From: Photobacterium kishitanii
GTDB lineage: Bacteria; Pseudomonadota; Gammaproteobacteria; Enterobacterales; Vibrionaceae
Assembly: GCF_003026355.1 (NCBI RefSeq)
Contig: NZ_PYON01000001.1
Coordinates: 248,001 to 312,000 of the forward strand
DNA length: 64,000 bases
Direction: 5' to 3'
A program made the translations under genes and the position numbers. Of this stretch, positions 8,516 to 17,391 are shown piece by piece. Below the pieces are notes generated by a model. The model did not search any database and was not told the DNA's origin. It saw nothing but the letters and a program-made list of their open reading frames with translations. Positions within the stretch are counted from its first letter, which is position 1; each line of letters starts with the position of its first letter.

Positions 8516-8542
8516 TATAACCTCGTAATTGAACGAACGAAG

Positions 8543-8568
8543 GCAGCCTGATAATAGGCTGCTTTTTT
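8543..8568 (+). terminator. Rho-independent terminator of the PSD-like gene
   Basis: Stem GCAGCC/GGCTGC with an 8-base loop, followed by T6. It overlaps the stop codon of the minus-strand lipoprotein gene by two bases. Confidence 0.88.
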
Positions 8569-8941
8569 ATGCCTTAACTCTCCAACCAGCATGAGTTTTT
8601 ATAAAGATAACTTGTTGCTGATTACTGCTAATATCCCCTACTTTATACTGCCCATAATCGATTGAAAGCATATGTAAACCCAAACCTGATGCACGAGCAT
8701 CCTTGCTTATAGTATGGTTTTGTTGACTGCTAATAAAACGAATGTCGTAACTCACTTCTGCTATATATTGATCCCGTTTTTTATATCCACTGACTTTAGC
8801 GAAGTTATCAACGGTCAAGATTGTACTAGCTTTAGAGGACTGTGCTGCGGAGTAAAAGGCTTTTTCTAATGTCGTATCATTAGGGATTTCAGTGCACCCA
8901 GCGAGAAGAGGAATCATCGCTATACTAATGTTTTTGTTCAT
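8567..8941 (-). CDS. Small predicted lipoprotein of unknown function
   Basis: Start at 8941 (MNKNISIAMIPLLAGC): AGGA lies 7-8 bases upstream and the residues make a compact lipoprotein signal with lipobox LLAGC. The reading from 9010 would put 23 extra residues before the signal. The mature part is about 108 aa: a helical segment, then a strand-rich half ending QQQVIFIKTHAGWRVKA. No known family recognised. T after the lipobox Cys suggests outer-membrane sorting. It is separated by 122 bases from the hydrolase-like gene on the same strand. Confidence 0.7.
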   Translation of the reverse strand: MNKNISIAMIPLLAGCTEIPNDTTLEKAFYSAAQSSKASTILTVDNFAKVSGYKKRDQYIAEVSYDIRFISSQQNHTISKDARASGLGLHMLSIDYGQYKVGDISSNQQQVIFIKTHAGWRVKA

Positions 8942-9063
8942 ACCAACATCCTTTGTCATTAAACAATATGAACCATAGGTCATATTAAATTGAGCAACGA
9001 ATAATGACAAAGGAAAAACATCTTTATACTAAAAATTATGCTGTTATATGTTACATACACTGA

Positions 9064-9585
9064 TTATGATACTGCAACAGTACGCGTTTCTTTTACCCAA
9101 CGATTAATTAGTCTCCCAATTGTTTCAGTATCAGAATATTGATGCCTATCACCGCTAACCTCTAAACAGCAAATATTATGCTTGTCTGCTACCTGTGCGG
9201 CAATTTCAGCATAAGAACCAAAAGGATCGTGCTTTTCTTGAATAATCAATATAGGCAGATCTTTATCTTCTAATGCGGGTAATAATTCCCGCTCTTGATC
9301 TGAAAATAGGCTCCACGCAACACCAATAAGTACTAATCGATCCCAACTAATGGTATTTTGCGCTTTCAGGGTAATTAAACTCCCTATTGATTTAGTAATT
9401 ACCACATCAAAGTGCCCTGATGGTAAATAGCTTATTTCTTTATCTACACTAAATGTTTGTTCATTATCCCACGCTGCAAAACGGTGCATCTCGATAGATT
9501 CTTTACTCCAATGCGTCGCCGCTAATATTTTTAATAGCCACTTTTCTGTGATCGGCATTTTTCCTGGTATTGCCAAAATCTTCAT
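9064..9585 (-). CDS. Small alpha/beta-hydrolase-like protein
   Basis: A 173-aa cytoplasmic protein with the outline of a short alpha/beta hydrolase (YdeN/RBBP9-like): an opening strand MKILAIPG, a possible nucleophile elbow TKSIGSLITL (Ser near residue 67 in an S-x-G-S context, not a perfect GxSxG), an acid in EKHDPFGS and a late His in GDRHQYSD. If real, the triad order Ser-Asp-His is correct. Substrate unknown. The start has only a weak GGATGAT purine stretch upstream. The 200 bases to its left before the slipin gene carry nothing I can name. Confidence 0.62.
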   Translation of the reverse strand: MKILAIPGKMPITEKWLLKILAATHWSKESIEMHRFAAWDNEQTFSVDKEISYLPSGHFDVVITKSIGSLITLKAQNTISWDRLVLIGVAWSLFSDQERELLPALEDKDLPILIIQEKHDPFGSYAEIAAQVADKHNICCLEVSGDRHQYSDTETIGRLINRWVKETRTVAVS

Positions 9586-9785
9586 ATATCATCCTTAGTT
9601 AGATCTATAACACAATAGAATTAACTCTATAATAGTCCTGTTTATTGATGAAGAAGGCACCCAAAAACGCAATATTATTATTGCTTGATGTCCAATAAAA
9701 AACATTAGTTCAATTGTGACTAGACACTAACGCTTACCAACAATCTAGTAATACAAAAACAAGTGACGCTGATTGGCAAGTCACC

Positions 9786-10568
9786 TTACTTGTTATTCTC
9801 GCTTTTAATCAAGTTGGCGAGTCCATCAACCTCAGAGAGTTTTTCAATTAAGTTAATCGGTAATGGAAATACAATTGTCGACGTTCGTTCATTAGCAATT
9901 TCAGTTAACGTTTGAAGATAACGTAACTGCAGTGCATTAGGTGCTTTATTCAATTCTACGGCTGCTTGTTGAAGCTTCGCTGACGCCTCTAATTCACCTG
10001 TTGCATGAATCACTTTTGCTCGACGTGATCGTTCAGCTTCCGCCTGTCTCGCCAGAGCACGCACCATACTCTCATCTAAATCAACATGTTTTATTTCAAC
10101 ATTGGCAATTTTAATACCCCAATTATCAGTATGTTGATCAAGAATCCCTTGTAAACCTCGATTAAGCTCCTCACGCTCAGACAATAATTCATCAAGTTCA
10201 TGTTGACCTAATACAGAACGTAATGTGGTCTGTGATAATTGACTGGTTGCCTCTAAATAATTCTCTACATTAATAATCGCCATTTTAGGATCAACTACTC
10301 TAAAATATACGACGGCATTCACTTTCACCGATACATTATCGCGAGTGATTAAATCTTGAGTTGGTACATCAAGCACAATAGTACGTAAATCTACTCGTAC
10401 TATTTGCTGCACAATCGGAACAATGATAACTAATCCCGGCCCTTTTACTTCATAAAAACGTCCCAGTAAAAATACGACTGCTCGTTCATATTCTCTGAGA
10501 ATTTTAAACATACTGATCACAAGAGCAATGACCAATACAGTTACTGTCACCAGCGAATAAATCAACAT
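9786..10568 (-). CDS. Slipin (stomatin-like SPFH membrane protein)
   Basis: An SPFH/band-7 protein: one N-terminal membrane hairpin (residues 1-18, [20 protein letters not shown]), then [26 protein letters not shown], the prohibitin-fold core with [33 protein letters not shown], and a coiled-coil tail rich in A/E/R ([13 protein letters not shown] type). The start at 10568 has AGAGGAG close upstream; the ATG at 10604 does not. It is 56 bases downstream of nfeD on the same strand, the usual NfeD-slipin operon. NfeD proteases act on slipin-type partners in other prokaryotes; roles in membrane microdomain integrity are proposed. Length 260 aa is typical. Confidence 0.92.
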   Translation of the reverse strand: MLIYSLVTVTVLVIALVISMFKILREYERAVVFLLGRFYEVKGPGLVIIVPIVQQIVRVDLRTIVLDVPTQDLITRDNVSVKVNAVVYFRVVDPKMAIINVENYLEATSQLSQTTLRSVLGQHELDELLSEREELNRGLQGILDQHTDNWGIKIANVEIKHVDLDESMVRALARQAEAERSRRAKVIHATGELEASAKLQQAAVELNKAPNALQLRYLQTLTEIANERTSTIVFPLPINLIEKLSEVDGLANLIKSENNK

Positions 10569-10624
10569 AAATGCTCCTCTAGTAGCGGTATGCTGAAGTG
10601 ACACCGCATAGTATTACCTTGTTA

Positions 10625-12028
10625 CTAGACTTCTATTTCTAGCCATAAGCCCTGCACATTGGTTACTGTCACCTTATCACCTTGTTTTAGGCTCTGTGGC
10701 CCTTTGGCTTGCCATACTTCACCATTAACTAATACTCGATATTGCCCATCGGCTTTACTGCAATCAACGACTTCAGCTTGGGTACCAATCAATATTTGAA
10801 CCCCTGTAGTAACAGGCCGTCGGCGTGATTTGAGAAGTAACGTCACAATAACGAAAAAGAAAACAACGGATACAATCGTAAACCCTGCAATTAAAGGAGC
10901 AGCTATTTGATAACCAGGCAAATCTGTATCCATTAGCATGATCGACCCAACGACAAAAGCAACAATGCCACCTAAGCCTAAAACACCAAAACTTGGGCTA
11001 AAGGCTTCTGCTACCATTAACATGATGCCAAGTACAAGCAACGCTAAGCCAGCATAACTAATCGGCAGCATTTGTAATGAGTACATCGCTAGCACTAAAC
11101 AGATCCCACCTAATACACCAGCAAGACCAACACCTGGACTATAAAACTCCAGTAACAATCCATACATTCCCAATAGCATTAAAATATAAGCGACATTAGG
11201 ATTAGTCAGAACCGAGAGTAATTTAAATCGCCAATCTTGTTCTCGCTCAACATAAGTCACATTATTTAATTCAACAGGAGTCTCAACCCCATTGAGTTTC
11301 ACCATGGTGTTATTTGACTGTTTAACAACCTGATTGATATCGTTAGCTATAAAATCGATAACATTCTGCTTTAGTGCCTGCTCTGCATCAAGACTCGCAG
11401 CTTGCCGCACCGCTTTCTCTGCCCACTGCGCATTACGTCCATGTAATTTGGCTAAACTTTGAATATAAGCAGCCGCATCATTAATCACTTTCTTTTCCAT
11501 TGAGGTTTTATTTGAAGCTGGTACGGCTTTAGCTGCTTCTTCTGCTACATCTGACGGTGCTTTGTCTTTGGGTGACGGTGGGCTTTCAGAAGATGGCTGT
11601 GGTTTATCCTCTTTTTCAGAGGAGAATGGATTACTCTTGGGTTTGCCACCACCAAGTGATACTGGGGTTGCGGCACCAAGATTAGTACCAGGTGCCATCG
11701 TTGCAATATGACTTGCAAATAAAATATAAGTTCCAGCGCTCGCGGCACGCGCACCTGATGGCCCGACCCAAGTGGCAACAGGTACAGTAGATACTGTTAT
11801 AGCTTGAATAATTTGCCGCATTGAAGTGTCTAGACCACCGGGAGTATCCATCTCTAAAATAATCATTGCTGCATTATTTTTTTGTGCTTCCGTTATTTCT
11901 CGCGTGACATAATCACTGACAGCCGGACCAATTCCACCTTTGATATTAATAACCCAAACTTGTTGCCCAAAGACAGGAAATGTGTGTAATGCGATAATAA
12001 ACAATAACAGTCGAATAAATATATTCAT
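10625..12028 (-). CDS. nfeD: Long-form NfeD membrane serine protease
   Basis: Signal peptide (NIFIRLLLFIIALHTFPVFG) followed by a ClpP-like protease domain (residues about 20-240) with MDTPGGLDTSMRQI, PSGARAASAGTYILFASHIATMAPGTNLGAA (nucleophile Ser in the ASAGT segment) and a later Lys-containing helix before AAYIQSLAKLHGRNAQWAE. Then come 4-5 membrane helices (about 285-395) and a C-terminal OB-fold NfeD domain (about 410-467). Between the catalytic strands lies a low-complexity Pro/Ser/Lys/Glu linker of about 50 residues. The start at 12028 has AGGTGA just upstream. It forms an operon with the slipin gene. Confidence 0.9.
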   Translation of the reverse strand: MNIFIRLLLFIIALHTFPVFGQQVWVINIKGGIGPAVSDYVTREITEAQKNNAAMIILEMDTPGGLDTSMRQIIQAITVSTVPVATWVGPSGARAASAGTYILFASHIATMAPGTNLGAATPVSLGGGKPKSNPFSSEKEDKPQPSSESPPSPKDKAPSDVAEEAAKAVPASNKTSMEKKVINDAAAYIQSLAKLHGRNAQWAEKAVRQAASLDAEQALKQNVIDFIANDINQVVKQSNNTMVKLNGVETPVELNNVTYVEREQDWRFKLLSVLTNPNVAYILMLLGMYGLLLEFYSPGVGLAGVLGGICLVLAMYSLQMLPISYAGLALLVLGIMLMVAEAFSPSFGVLGLGGIVAFVVGSIMLMDTDLPGYQIAAPLIAGFTIVSVVFFFVIVTLLLKSRRRPVTTGVQILIGTQAEVVDCSKADGQYRVLVNGEVWQAKGPQSLKQGDKVTVTNVQGLWLEIEV

Positions 12029-12684
12029 GAATTCACCTATTACAAGCATAGGGTATGATTAACCTAACCCAATACTTATTGTGAGTATTATTAGGTTCCA
12101 CCTTAACTATACCGCTATAGATACAACGATGATTTCTCAACAATGCTAAAACAACACTTTATTAACATTACTCTACACCAACTCAATAGCAAAAAGCTTA
12201 AAAATCATAACAGCACTCCATATTACTCTACCAGGCAGTTATACTAAAAAATCACAAAAAATATATCTAAAATGACAAGTATTTTATAAAATCTTAATAA
12301 GATGAAAATAAACAATACGATTTGCTACAAATTTAACCAACCGTAATATTAACCAGATAGCTATCTATATTTATTACCCACATTAATAACAAACGACTTT
12401 ATTATATAAAAATATTTGTGTTCGATTTGATTTAGAATGCGTAATAAAAACAAACTCTCGTTATATATAAATTTAATAAGAAAATAATATATAATAATAA
12501 TGAGTTCATTTTATATATTTCCATATCTTATATTAAATTTAATCCTAAACTTCCAATAACATATAATTATTATTATTTTTCTTATAACCCTTTAAATATT
12601 GATTGTAGTTGTCTACAATTCAATGGTTCCAAAAAAATTAATAAGGCATCTCCTTATAACCACAGATATCAAAGGAATTTAGTT
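12029..12684. other. A+T-rich intergenic region with two inverted repeats
   Basis: No gene is visible in these 656 bases. Two structures stand out. At 12061-12097, in the nfeD leader, AACCTAA/TTAGGTT encloses AATACT/AGTATT with a 7-base loop; there is no T run, so it is more likely an operator or leader hairpin than a terminator. At 12602-12619 there is a compact operator-like repeat described separately. The middle part (12240-12600) is very A+T-rich. Confidence 0.6.
12602..12619. promoter_or_regulatory. Operator-like inverted repeat ATTGTAG-N4-CTACAAT
   Basis: A perfect 7-bp inverted repeat with a 4-base spacer, 65 bases before the start of the 75-aa gene at 12685. The symmetry and length fit a dimeric repressor site (GntR- or TetR-like size), but I cannot assign a regulator. 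Confidence 0.4.
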
Positions 12685-12912
12685 ATGAGCAATATGCCTC
12701 TAAATGGTGTTTATCGTGCTGTTTTTAAAGCAAATATAGTAATGAGTCAGTCACTATTGCAGGAACGATTACAAATTCGCAAAGAGCAACAACATATAAC
12801 ATTAGAAAAAGTAAAAATTCTAGATAAAAACAACCATAAAGAAACAATACTAACAGGTAACTCTTCTGATATTTATCAAAAAATTCTAGAGATAATGACA
12901 TCTGTTCAATAA
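12685..12912 (+). CDS. Small protein of unknown function (75 aa)
   Basis: A short gene with a good ribosome site (AAAGGA, 8 bases before the ATG) and a compact upstream inverted repeat. The product is charged, without signal or membrane segment: a probable helix (MSQSLLQERLQIRKEQQHITLEKVKIL) and an I/L-rich C-terminus (SSDIYQKILEIMTSV). No family recognised. It converges on the acetyltransferase gene 59 bases away. The ribosome site and isolated A+T-rich promoter region argue that it is real; the small size argues for caution. Confidence 0.55.
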   Translation: MSNMPLNGVYRAVFKANIVMSQSLLQERLQIRKEQQHITLEKVKILDKNNHKETILTGNSSDIYQKILEIMTSVQ

Positions 12913-12971
12913 CACTATTTGCTTTATATTTATAAAAGTTCAACTTATATTTATGAGTAGTATTAAATAAT

Positions 12972-13568
12972 TTAATACTTACGGTTTTTATAAAAATAAA
13001 CTTTATCATGATCACTTATTTCACGAGTAACCTTACACGGATTTCCCATCGCAACCATATTACTTGGAATATTTTTTGTTACGATACTTCCTGCCCCTAT
13101 AACAGTATTATCACCAATAGAAACACCAGGTAAAATAACACTGTTTGCACCAATCCAAACATTATTACCAATTGTCACTGGAATATTAAATTGTGTTACC
13201 AGTTGTCGTAATAGTGGATCTATTGGGTGTCCGGCAGTTGCTATAGTGACATTAGGACCAATCATGACATTATTGCCAATATAAATATGGGTATCATCAA
13301 CCAAGGTTAAATTAAAATTCACATATACATCGCAACCAAAGTGAGTATGTTTACCCCAATTAGCATGCAATGGCGGCTCGATATAACACCCCTTGCCGAC
13401 TTCAGCAAACAACTGCTGCATAAGTTCTGCACGTTTTGATATTTCTGAAGGACGCGTATGATTAAAATCATAAAGCACCTCCAAACACGCTAATTGTTGT
13501 GCTGCTAATGCCTCATCACATACATACACTTTTTGACTATGTAATTTATCTTCTGGACTAACTTTCAT
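12972..13568 (-). CDS. Maltose/galactoside-type O-acetyltransferase (hexapeptide repeat)
   Basis: A left-handed beta-helix acetyltransferase of the LacA/Maa family using acetyl-CoA on sugars. The N-terminal MAC domain (VSPEDKLHSQKVYVCDEALAAQ) is followed by FGCDVYVNFNLTLVDDTHIYIGNNVMIGPNVTIATAGHPIDP, in which the AGH histidine is the catalytic base, and by the C-terminal hexapeptide coils (IGNNVWIGANSVILPGVSIGDNTVIGAGSIVTKNIP). Length 198 aa is typical. AAGGTGA precedes the start. The physiological acceptor is uncertain, probably a detoxification or glycan-tailoring role. Confidence 0.92.
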   Translation of the reverse strand: MKVSPEDKLHSQKVYVCDEALAAQQLACLEVLYDFNHTRPSEISKRAELMQQLFAEVGKGCYIEPPLHANWGKHTHFGCDVYVNFNLTLVDDTHIYIGNNVMIGPNVTIATAGHPIDPLLRQLVTQFNIPVTIGNNVWIGANSVILPGVSIGDNTVIGAGSIVTKNIPSNMVAMGNPCKVTREISDHDKVYFYKNRKY

Positions 13569-13779
13569 TCTTTATCACCTTGATATTTATAAAGTAAAAG
13601 TATCATAGATTTTTTAAATTTATCTAATGATAAAGCAATGATTAACACCAAAAATAGATACTGGTCACTCAATTACTTTTCAGCCTTTATTGTTGCAACT
13701 TGATACATAAAATCACATGCGAAACTAGTCGTTCTCAATTACAATTACGACCTCTTTGAGCTAGCTTTTAATCTTAACC

Positions 13780-14919
13780 ATGCGTGTTATATTCCACACA
13801 GTTTCAGTTTTATTATTAAGCCCCATGCTTATCATATCGCCAGCAGTATATGCAGCGACAAAGACAACGAATGAAATTCAACAAGCAGCAAAAATCACAC
13901 TTGGGCGTTATCTTTTCAATGATAATCGACTATCCAAAACGGGAAATCGTAGTTGCGCTTTATGCCATGCGCCGGATTTAGGCTGGACTAACCGCTTTGC
14001 TAAAGTGCCAGATATTAATGGTAATCCAACAACATTAAACACCCCCTCGCTTCTTAACAGCGCGATGCTTACAACATTTATGCAACGTCAGCCGCATTTA
14101 ACTACATTAGCAGATACCATTAAATTACCCTTATTTTCCTTACATCCACCAGAAATGGGGATGACAGATGCATTGCTACTAACGCGGTTACAACAAGCTG
14201 ACACGTTATATCAACCTCTTTTTAAAGCTAGTTTTGGTGACAATACATTTAGTACATCTAAAGTTATTAACGCATTAAGCAATTATGTAGCAACTATTAA
14301 AGACACCAATACAGCTTATCAAGCTTTTATTGATGGCGATAAAATGGCACTTAATGAGCAACAGCAACAAGGACTAGCACTATTTACCAGTCAACGACTT
14401 AATTGTTCTCAATGTCATGCTGGGCCATTATTAAACCAGCCGAAAGCCAGTAAGACCATCTATTACAATACTGGACTTTATGGCATCACAAATAATTCAG
14501 ATGAATATGGCTACCCACAACATGAAGTTGGATTACGACAATTTACCCAACAAAAAAACGATGATGGTAAATTTCGTATTCCGTCACTGATCAATGTGAT
14601 AAATACTGGGCCATGGGGACACGATGGTAGTTTTAATCGTCTTGAAGCAGTACTTGATAGTTATGCTGCTGGTGGGCGTATTATCAATGTTGGCCCAAAT
14701 AAAGGTGATGGCCGCAAGCATCCTAATAAAGATCAACGGTTACAAGGCTTTACACTAACGACTACTGAAAAACAGGCATTACTCGCCTTTTTTTCAAGTT
14801 TAAATACCCATGATATGAGTAAAGATCTAGCTCATCAATCACCCTTTTGCCAAATTATTCCACTAAAAACTAAACAAGATCCACCTAATTGCATTACAGC
14901 TTTTCCACTTCAACAATAA
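13780..14919 (+). CDS. Secreted di-heme cytochrome c peroxidase/MauG-like enzyme
   Basis: Periplasmic di-heme protein: a signal peptide (residues 1-25, ending AVYAA), the first haem motif CALCH (near residue 61) and a second haem motif CSQCH (near 211). The arrangement LGRYLFNDNRLSKTGNRSCALCH and, later, FRIPSLINVINTGPWGHDGSF matches the bacterial CCP/MauG family, and is closest in style to MbnH-like enzymes, which oxidise residues in a protein partner; I infer this subgroup only from gene arrangement and length. The neighbour 10 bases downstream encodes a small secreted protein. Alternative: a plain hydrogen-peroxide-scavenging peroxidase. Confidence 0.85.
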   Translation: MRVIFHTVSVLLLSPMLIISPAVYAATKTTNEIQQAAKITLGRYLFNDNRLSKTGNRSCALCHAPDLGWTNRFAKVPDINGNPTTLNTPSLLNSAMLTTFMQRQPHLTTLADTIKLPLFSLHPPEMGMTDALLLTRLQQADTLYQPLFKASFGDNTFSTSKVINALSNYVATIKDTNTAYQAFIDGDKMALNEQQQQGLALFTSQRLNCSQCHAGPLLNQPKASKTIYYNTGLYGITNNSDEYGYPQHEVGLRQFTQQKNDDGKFRIPSLINVINTGPWGHDGSFNRLEAVLDSYAAGGRIINVGPNKGDGRKHPNKDQRLQGFTLTTTEKQALLAFFSSLNTHDMSKDLAHQSPFCQIIPLKTKQDPPNCITAFPLQQ

Positions 14920-14929
14920 GAATATTACA

Positions 14930-15412
14930 ATGAAAAAAACACTGTCGGCTTTGCTCACTATTGCTGCTAGCTATCCTGTAATTGCAGCCCCTCAAATCCC
15001 TTCTGATGCTGAAATTCAAGGTCGCAACACCTATTTTATTACGCCATATAAAGCAACATGTGATGTGATACCCGTTAATCAACCAACAGCAAATACTCCT
15101 GATGAAGCAATACAGTTAGAACAAATATTTGACAAAACATTGGGTTACTCACTAACGCTCAACGCTAAAGGACAAGCGTATATTCAGTTAGCGATTAAAG
15201 AATGGAACGAAAAAATGGTTTTTGCCGTCAACCCAGATGTAAAATTAACCATCAAAGGAGCTGATATTAATGGTCAATACATTACGAATAAGTATTGTCT
15301 TGAACAAAATCTGGCTTTGCATCATGTAAATACCCATGAATGGGGCAGTTATTTAGTTGAACTACAAGGTAAGCCAAATCAATTAATCAGCTTACGTATC
15401 GTTAAAGAATAG
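14930..15412 (+). CDS. Small secreted protein, likely partner of the di-heme enzyme
   Basis: A clear signal peptide (MKKTLSALLTIAASYPVIA, cut before APQIP) and a 141-aa mature domain that is strand-rich, with two cysteines (ATCDV near 40 and KYCLE near 122) able to form one disulfide and two tryptophans (KEWNEK, HEWGSY). No family recognised. It starts 10 bases after the di-heme gene and ends at a strong terminator, so the two are very probably cotranscribed. That makes it a candidate substrate or electron partner of the di-heme enzyme; this is inference from position only. Confidence 0.7.
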   Translation: MKKTLSALLTIAASYPVIAAPQIPSDAEIQGRNTYFITPYKATCDVIPVNQPTANTPDEAIQLEQIFDKTLGYSLTLNAKGQAYIQLAIKEWNEKMVFAVNPDVKLTIKGADINGQYITNKYCLEQNLALHHVNTHEWGSYLVELQGKPNQLISLRIVKE

Positions 15413-15422
15413 CAAATACAAA

Positions 15423-15446
15423 AAGGCCTGCACGAATGCAGGCCTT
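15423..15446. terminator. Bidirectional terminator
   Basis: A 10-bp perfect stem AAGGCCTGCA/TGCAGGCCTT with loop CGAA, between the secreted-partner gene and the LPMO gene, which converge. Confidence 0.85.
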
Positions 15447-15470
15447 AATTATATCTCTACAGGTTAAGGA

Positions 15471-16853
15471 TTATAGCTTACGCCATACGCCCCACTCACC
15501 TGTTGTACCTGGTTCTTCACCAACTGTATTCCAGTGTGCTTTCCAGCTAATGCCGTCATGAATTGCTACGTCATTTTCATTGTATGTTTTAGCCGCAGAC
15601 CAAGCTGAAACAGCAGGTGTTTCACCTTCAGCTAGTACTTGTGTCCAAACATTAGCAACGCCAGGTTGTTCACCTTTCGTCCACCAACCAGCTTTCCACG
15701 TTTTACCATCATGTGTAACTACATCATCAGCAACATAAGTTGCAGCCTTACTCCAGCTACCTTCTGGTAATTCAGGTTCTGGTAATTCAGGATCAACAAC
15801 TGGTGGTGGCAATGGCTCAAGCGCTTTAAAAATACTTAATGCAAAGCCATAATTCTCACCTTCTACCCATACTTGGTTAGCATAAATATTATCAGCATTG
15901 AATTCGTACTTAGTTGCGGCTTGATTCCAAACACCAATAAATAGTTTATCGTCTGCTAATGCGTTTACTTGCTCTGCTAATGTTTGTGCCCATGTTGCTT
16001 GGTTAGCAGTAGTGATCACTAAACGCTCGTCTAAAACTTCAGCGCCAGTACCTGGTGCCATTAGACGAAAACGAACTGTATCGCCAGCAACAGGTGTAAA
16101 GCCAGGCTTCACAAAGAAACCTGGAATTGCGTGTAAATCACCGCCTACAACTGGTGGTGGTGGAGTAATATCACCATTACCTTGCTTAATTGTAATGTCA
16201 CTACAGTTGTAGAAACCTTCACCGGCTGGATCAATACGCTGCCAGCGAGAGTAAAGGATAACATCATCACCTACGCGATCTTTCGGTAATTTAACTTTGA
16301 AATTATATGAAGCTGGTACTGTATCTGTTGATGGCGCAACGTCGCTTACTTCATCAACAAGATCTAAATCATCCCACGTTAACGGCTGTGACTTATTGTA
16401 ACCCGGCTTAGTAATATAGAACTGCCAGAATGATGGATTATGTGTTGCTGTTGCAACCCATTTAAAATCAAACTCGCCGTTAGCATCAACAGTAACTTCT
16501 GTTTTCTGCCATTCATTATGTGGAATATCTAGACCCGCTTTTTTCTCATCGCCACCAGAACATAACAGACCATCAACAACTTGTTTTTTTACTTCTTCGA
16601 TGTTGTAGTAATCTTCAGTGTTTGCAGCATTTTCATTCTTTTGAGTAAAAGGATGAGCATTTGATTTATCCCAAAGTGCCTGACATGCCGCATTAGGAAT
16701 TTTATCCTGCCAATAGCCACCGTCACGATCACAAATTTCAGTACGTGATGGCGGAAAGTCAGCCCAACCATGTGCACTTACAGCACCAGCTGCTGCAAGG
16801 TTAGTTGCAATAAGCGCAATCGCTAATGATAGTTTTTTTAATTTTAAAGGCAT
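15471..16853 (-). CDS. Secreted chitin-active lytic polysaccharide monooxygenase (AA10) with two CBM5/12 domains
   Basis: Copper enzyme that cleaves crystalline chitin by oxidation. The signal peptide (residues 1-27, ending AVSA) exposes His28 (HGWADFPPSR), the N-terminal histidine-brace residue; the second brace His is in ATATHNPSFWQFY. The AA10 domain runs to about residue 225 (...EGFYNCSDITIK). A middle domain of about 110 aa (residues 235-345) is of a type I do not recognise, although GbpA-like proteins have similar spacers. Two C-terminal chitin-binding modules follow (WSKAATYVADDVVTHDGKTWKAGWW and a close second copy), separated by Pro-rich linkers. It acts outside the cell, and fits with the GH19 chitinase, NagK and GlcNAc PTS in this window. 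Confidence 0.94.
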   Translation of the reverse strand: MPLKLKKLSLAIALIATNLAAAGAVSAHGWADFPPSRTEICDRDGGYWQDKIPNAACQALWDKSNAHPFTQKNENAANTEDYYNIEEVKKQVVDGLLCSGGDEKKAGLDIPHNEWQKTEVTVDANGEFDFKWVATATHNPSFWQFYITKPGYNKSQPLTWDDLDLVDEVSDVAPSTDTVPASYNFKVKLPKDRVGDDVILYSRWQRIDPAGEGFYNCSDITIKQGNGDITPPPPVVGGDLHAIPGFFVKPGFTPVAGDTVRFRLMAPGTGAEVLDERLVITTANQATWAQTLAEQVNALADDKLFIGVWNQAATKYEFNADNIYANQVWVEGENYGFALSIFKALEPLPPPVVDPELPEPELPEGSWSKAATYVADDVVTHDGKTWKAGWWTKGEQPGVANVWTQVLAEGETPAVSAWSAAKTYNENDVAIHDGISWKAHWNTVGEEPGTTGEWGVWRKL

Positions 16854-17391
16854 GTTTATCTCTTTTATTTATAAAAACACCGTCTATCCATTGTGAGCAT
16901 ATAGATAATAACGATGCCATTGCTTTCATATTTGTGTAGTGAATATACCTAACAAATCATGCCGTTAAGAAATGGATTTTTACAGACCAAATATAAACAA
17001 AACTTATAGTAGTAATAAGTATATGATATATAAGAAAATAAAACTTTAGCTGGCAAATAAAAGAAATATCTTGTTACAAATGTACTATTTTGCTTTGAGT
17101 CAATACAGTCACATATATAACTATCATGATTTTTATGCTTATTTTACAATCAGTTTAAAGCATTGTTGATAAATATAAATGTGATTTTTTTAACCCAAAA
17201 TGTATATATTATCTCCCTATTCTATTACTACTAACCCCACCCTTACTGGCAGTGAAAAATATTACTCAAAGTTTATTTTTAGCTATTAAATATCGTATAC
17301 ATCAATACGACTGAATATATAGTCGATTAAATTTGTAATATTTGGTTTTTTAGCTAACTCTAATTATAAGTACCGAATATATAGGAGAGGT
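16854..17391. promoter_or_regulatory. Divergent intergenic region with nested inverted repeats at 17293-17325
   Basis: These 538 bases separate the LPMO gene (leftward) from the oxygenase/PLP operon (rightward). Two overlapping operator-like repeats lie 67-99 bases before the oxygenase start: TCGTAT-N6-ATACGA (17293-17310) and CGACT-N8-AGTCG (17308-17325). They could bind the AraC-type regulator encoded at 19285-20064, but nothing proves this. GCAAATAA (17053) and CAGTCACAT (17106) resemble elements near the chitinase and PTS genes. No gene is seen here. Confidence 0.4.

Noticed and set aside
13710..13765. Possible Fur box before the di-heme gene
   Set aside because: Only about half the positions of a Fur consensus match in the best alignment; too weak.
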